From the NCBI RefSeq assembly GCF_047731265.1, contig NZ_CP159835.1, positions 1,364,001 to 1,428,000 on the forward strand: a stretch of 64,000 bases of DNA, read 5' to 3'. The translations under genes were made by a program, and so were the position numbers. Position 1 is the stretch's first letter, and every line of letters begins with the position of its first letter. Under the pieces are notes generated by a model. That model was given only the letters and a program-made list of their open reading frames with translations. It ran no database searches and was not told where the DNA came from. This DNA comes from Patiriisocius sp047731265 (GTDB lineage Bacteria; Bacteroidota; Bacteroidia; Flavobacteriales; Flavobacteriaceae). Positions 63,508 to 64,000 of the stretch are shown here, piece by piece.

Positions 63508-64000
63508 TTACTTATTTCGCGCTATAAATTCAATAATATTTTTTGAAACGTTAACCTTGGTAGTCGTTTCAATGCCTTCTAGACCAGGGGTCGAATTTAC
63601 CTCTAAAACTAGGCTGCCTCTTTTTGATCGCAAAATGTCTACTCCACAAACCCCTAAATGTAACGCCTTAGCAGCAGCGATGGCGATATTTTTTTCTTCA
63701 GTAGTTAATTCAATTTTAGTAGCAAAACCACCGCGATGTAAATTAGACCTAAAATCGTCTGACTTTGATTGCCGTTTCATCGCAGCGACCACTTGGCCAT
63801 CTACAATAATAGCGCGAACATCTGTTCCTTTTGACTCTGCTATAAACTCTTGCATTACAAATTTAACGTTAGCGGTTTGTAATGTTTCCACGGTAGAAAG
63901 TGCGTTTTTATAATCATTACATAAAATAACGCCTTGGCCGTGAGTACCTTCGATAAGTTTTATAATAACAGGTTTTTCTCCAAAATCTTTTAAGAAGGCT
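63508..64000 (-). CDS. Second RimK-family ATP-grasp ligase (5' end outside the window)
   Basis: The last 163 or so residues of a RimK-like enzyme are visible: PVIIKLIEGTHGQGVILC at the window edge, VKFVMQEFIAESKGTDVRAIIV, FRSNLHRGGFATKIEL and LVLEVNSTPGLEGIE with the Mg-binding EVNSTPG. It resembles the rimK at 62061 along its length but is clearly diverged, so it is an older paralogue, not a recent copy. The frame stays open to 64000. It is the first visible gene of the minus-strand cluster, 83 bases before the retropepsin-like gene. Confidence 0.88.
   Translation of the reverse strand, partial: AFLKDFGEKPVIIKLIEGTHGQGVILCNDYKNALSTVETLQTANVKFVMQEFIAESKGTDVRAIIVDGQVVAAMKRQSKSDDFRSNLHRGGFATKIELTTEEKNIAIAAAKALHLGVCGVDILRSKRGSLVLEVNSTPGLEGIETTTKVNVSKNIIEFIARNK

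Noticed and set aside
1..64000. tRNA, rRNA genes or a prophage
   Set aside because: No cloverleaf-like segment, ribosomal RNA sequence, integrase or phage structural gene was recognised by eye. A dedicated RNA search could still find small RNAs.

Overview
The window looks like part of the chromosome of a marine, probably cold-living member of the Flavobacteriaceae (Bacteroidetes). The evidence is AT-rich DNA, A/T-rich start regions without Shine-Dalgarno sites, several secreted proteins ending in type IX secretion (T9SS) C-terminal sorting domains, a Lacal_2735-type small gene remnant, an ice-binding (DUF3494) protein and a polyunsaturated fatty acid (PUFA) synthase locus. The genus cannot be fixed from the sequence alone.

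Layout. 1-911: end of a LytS-type histidine kinase and a broken LytTR response regulator. 915-17854: the pfa (PUFA synthase) locus. It has a divergent phosphopantetheinyl transferase (pfaE), then a TetR-type regulator, pfaA (KS-AT-4xACP, then KR-DH after a frame break in an A10 run), a large pfaC with a built-in AT (KS-CLF-AT-DH-DH) and pfaD (enoyl reductase). No separate pfaB is present. 18301-28872: a T9SS-exported carbohydrate-binding-like protein and housekeeping or periplasmic genes (threonine dehydrogenase-like, M13 and M28 peptidases, CBS-domain protein, zinc-ribbon protein). 28950-55100: an accessory, repeat-rich and decaying region. It holds an ice-binding protein, an acyl-CoA thioesterase, two giant repetitive T9SS surface proteins (about 2,440 and 3,120 residues) that share a nearly identical 3.39 kb 3' block, two further broken copies of the same 3' end, a cut-down fasciclin gene, a 5'-truncated vanadium haloperoxidase-like gene and a VCBS/FG-GAP gene broken by two small deletions. 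55279-60472: ileS, a DksA/TraR-like gene, a small exported protein and lspA. 60469-64000 (minus strand): a RimK-type cluster of ATP-grasp ligase, retropepsin-like protease, second ATP-grasp ligase and succinylglutamate desuccinylase-like protein, followed by 5-formyl-THF cyclo-ligase.

How it fits together. PfaE should activate the four ACPs of PfaA. PfaA, PfaC and PfaD together carry every activity of a de novo PUFA synthase, and the TetR-type gene 6 bases upstream of pfaA is the obvious local regulator. PUFA synthesis and an ice-binding protein in one window suggest adaptation to cold or sea ice. The most notable points are the pfaA frame break at a homopolymer that slippage could repair, the fused PfaB-like AT, the homogenised giant adhesin pair with scattered copies of its tail, and the double-RimK cluster. 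All calls come from reading the sequence; no database search was run.
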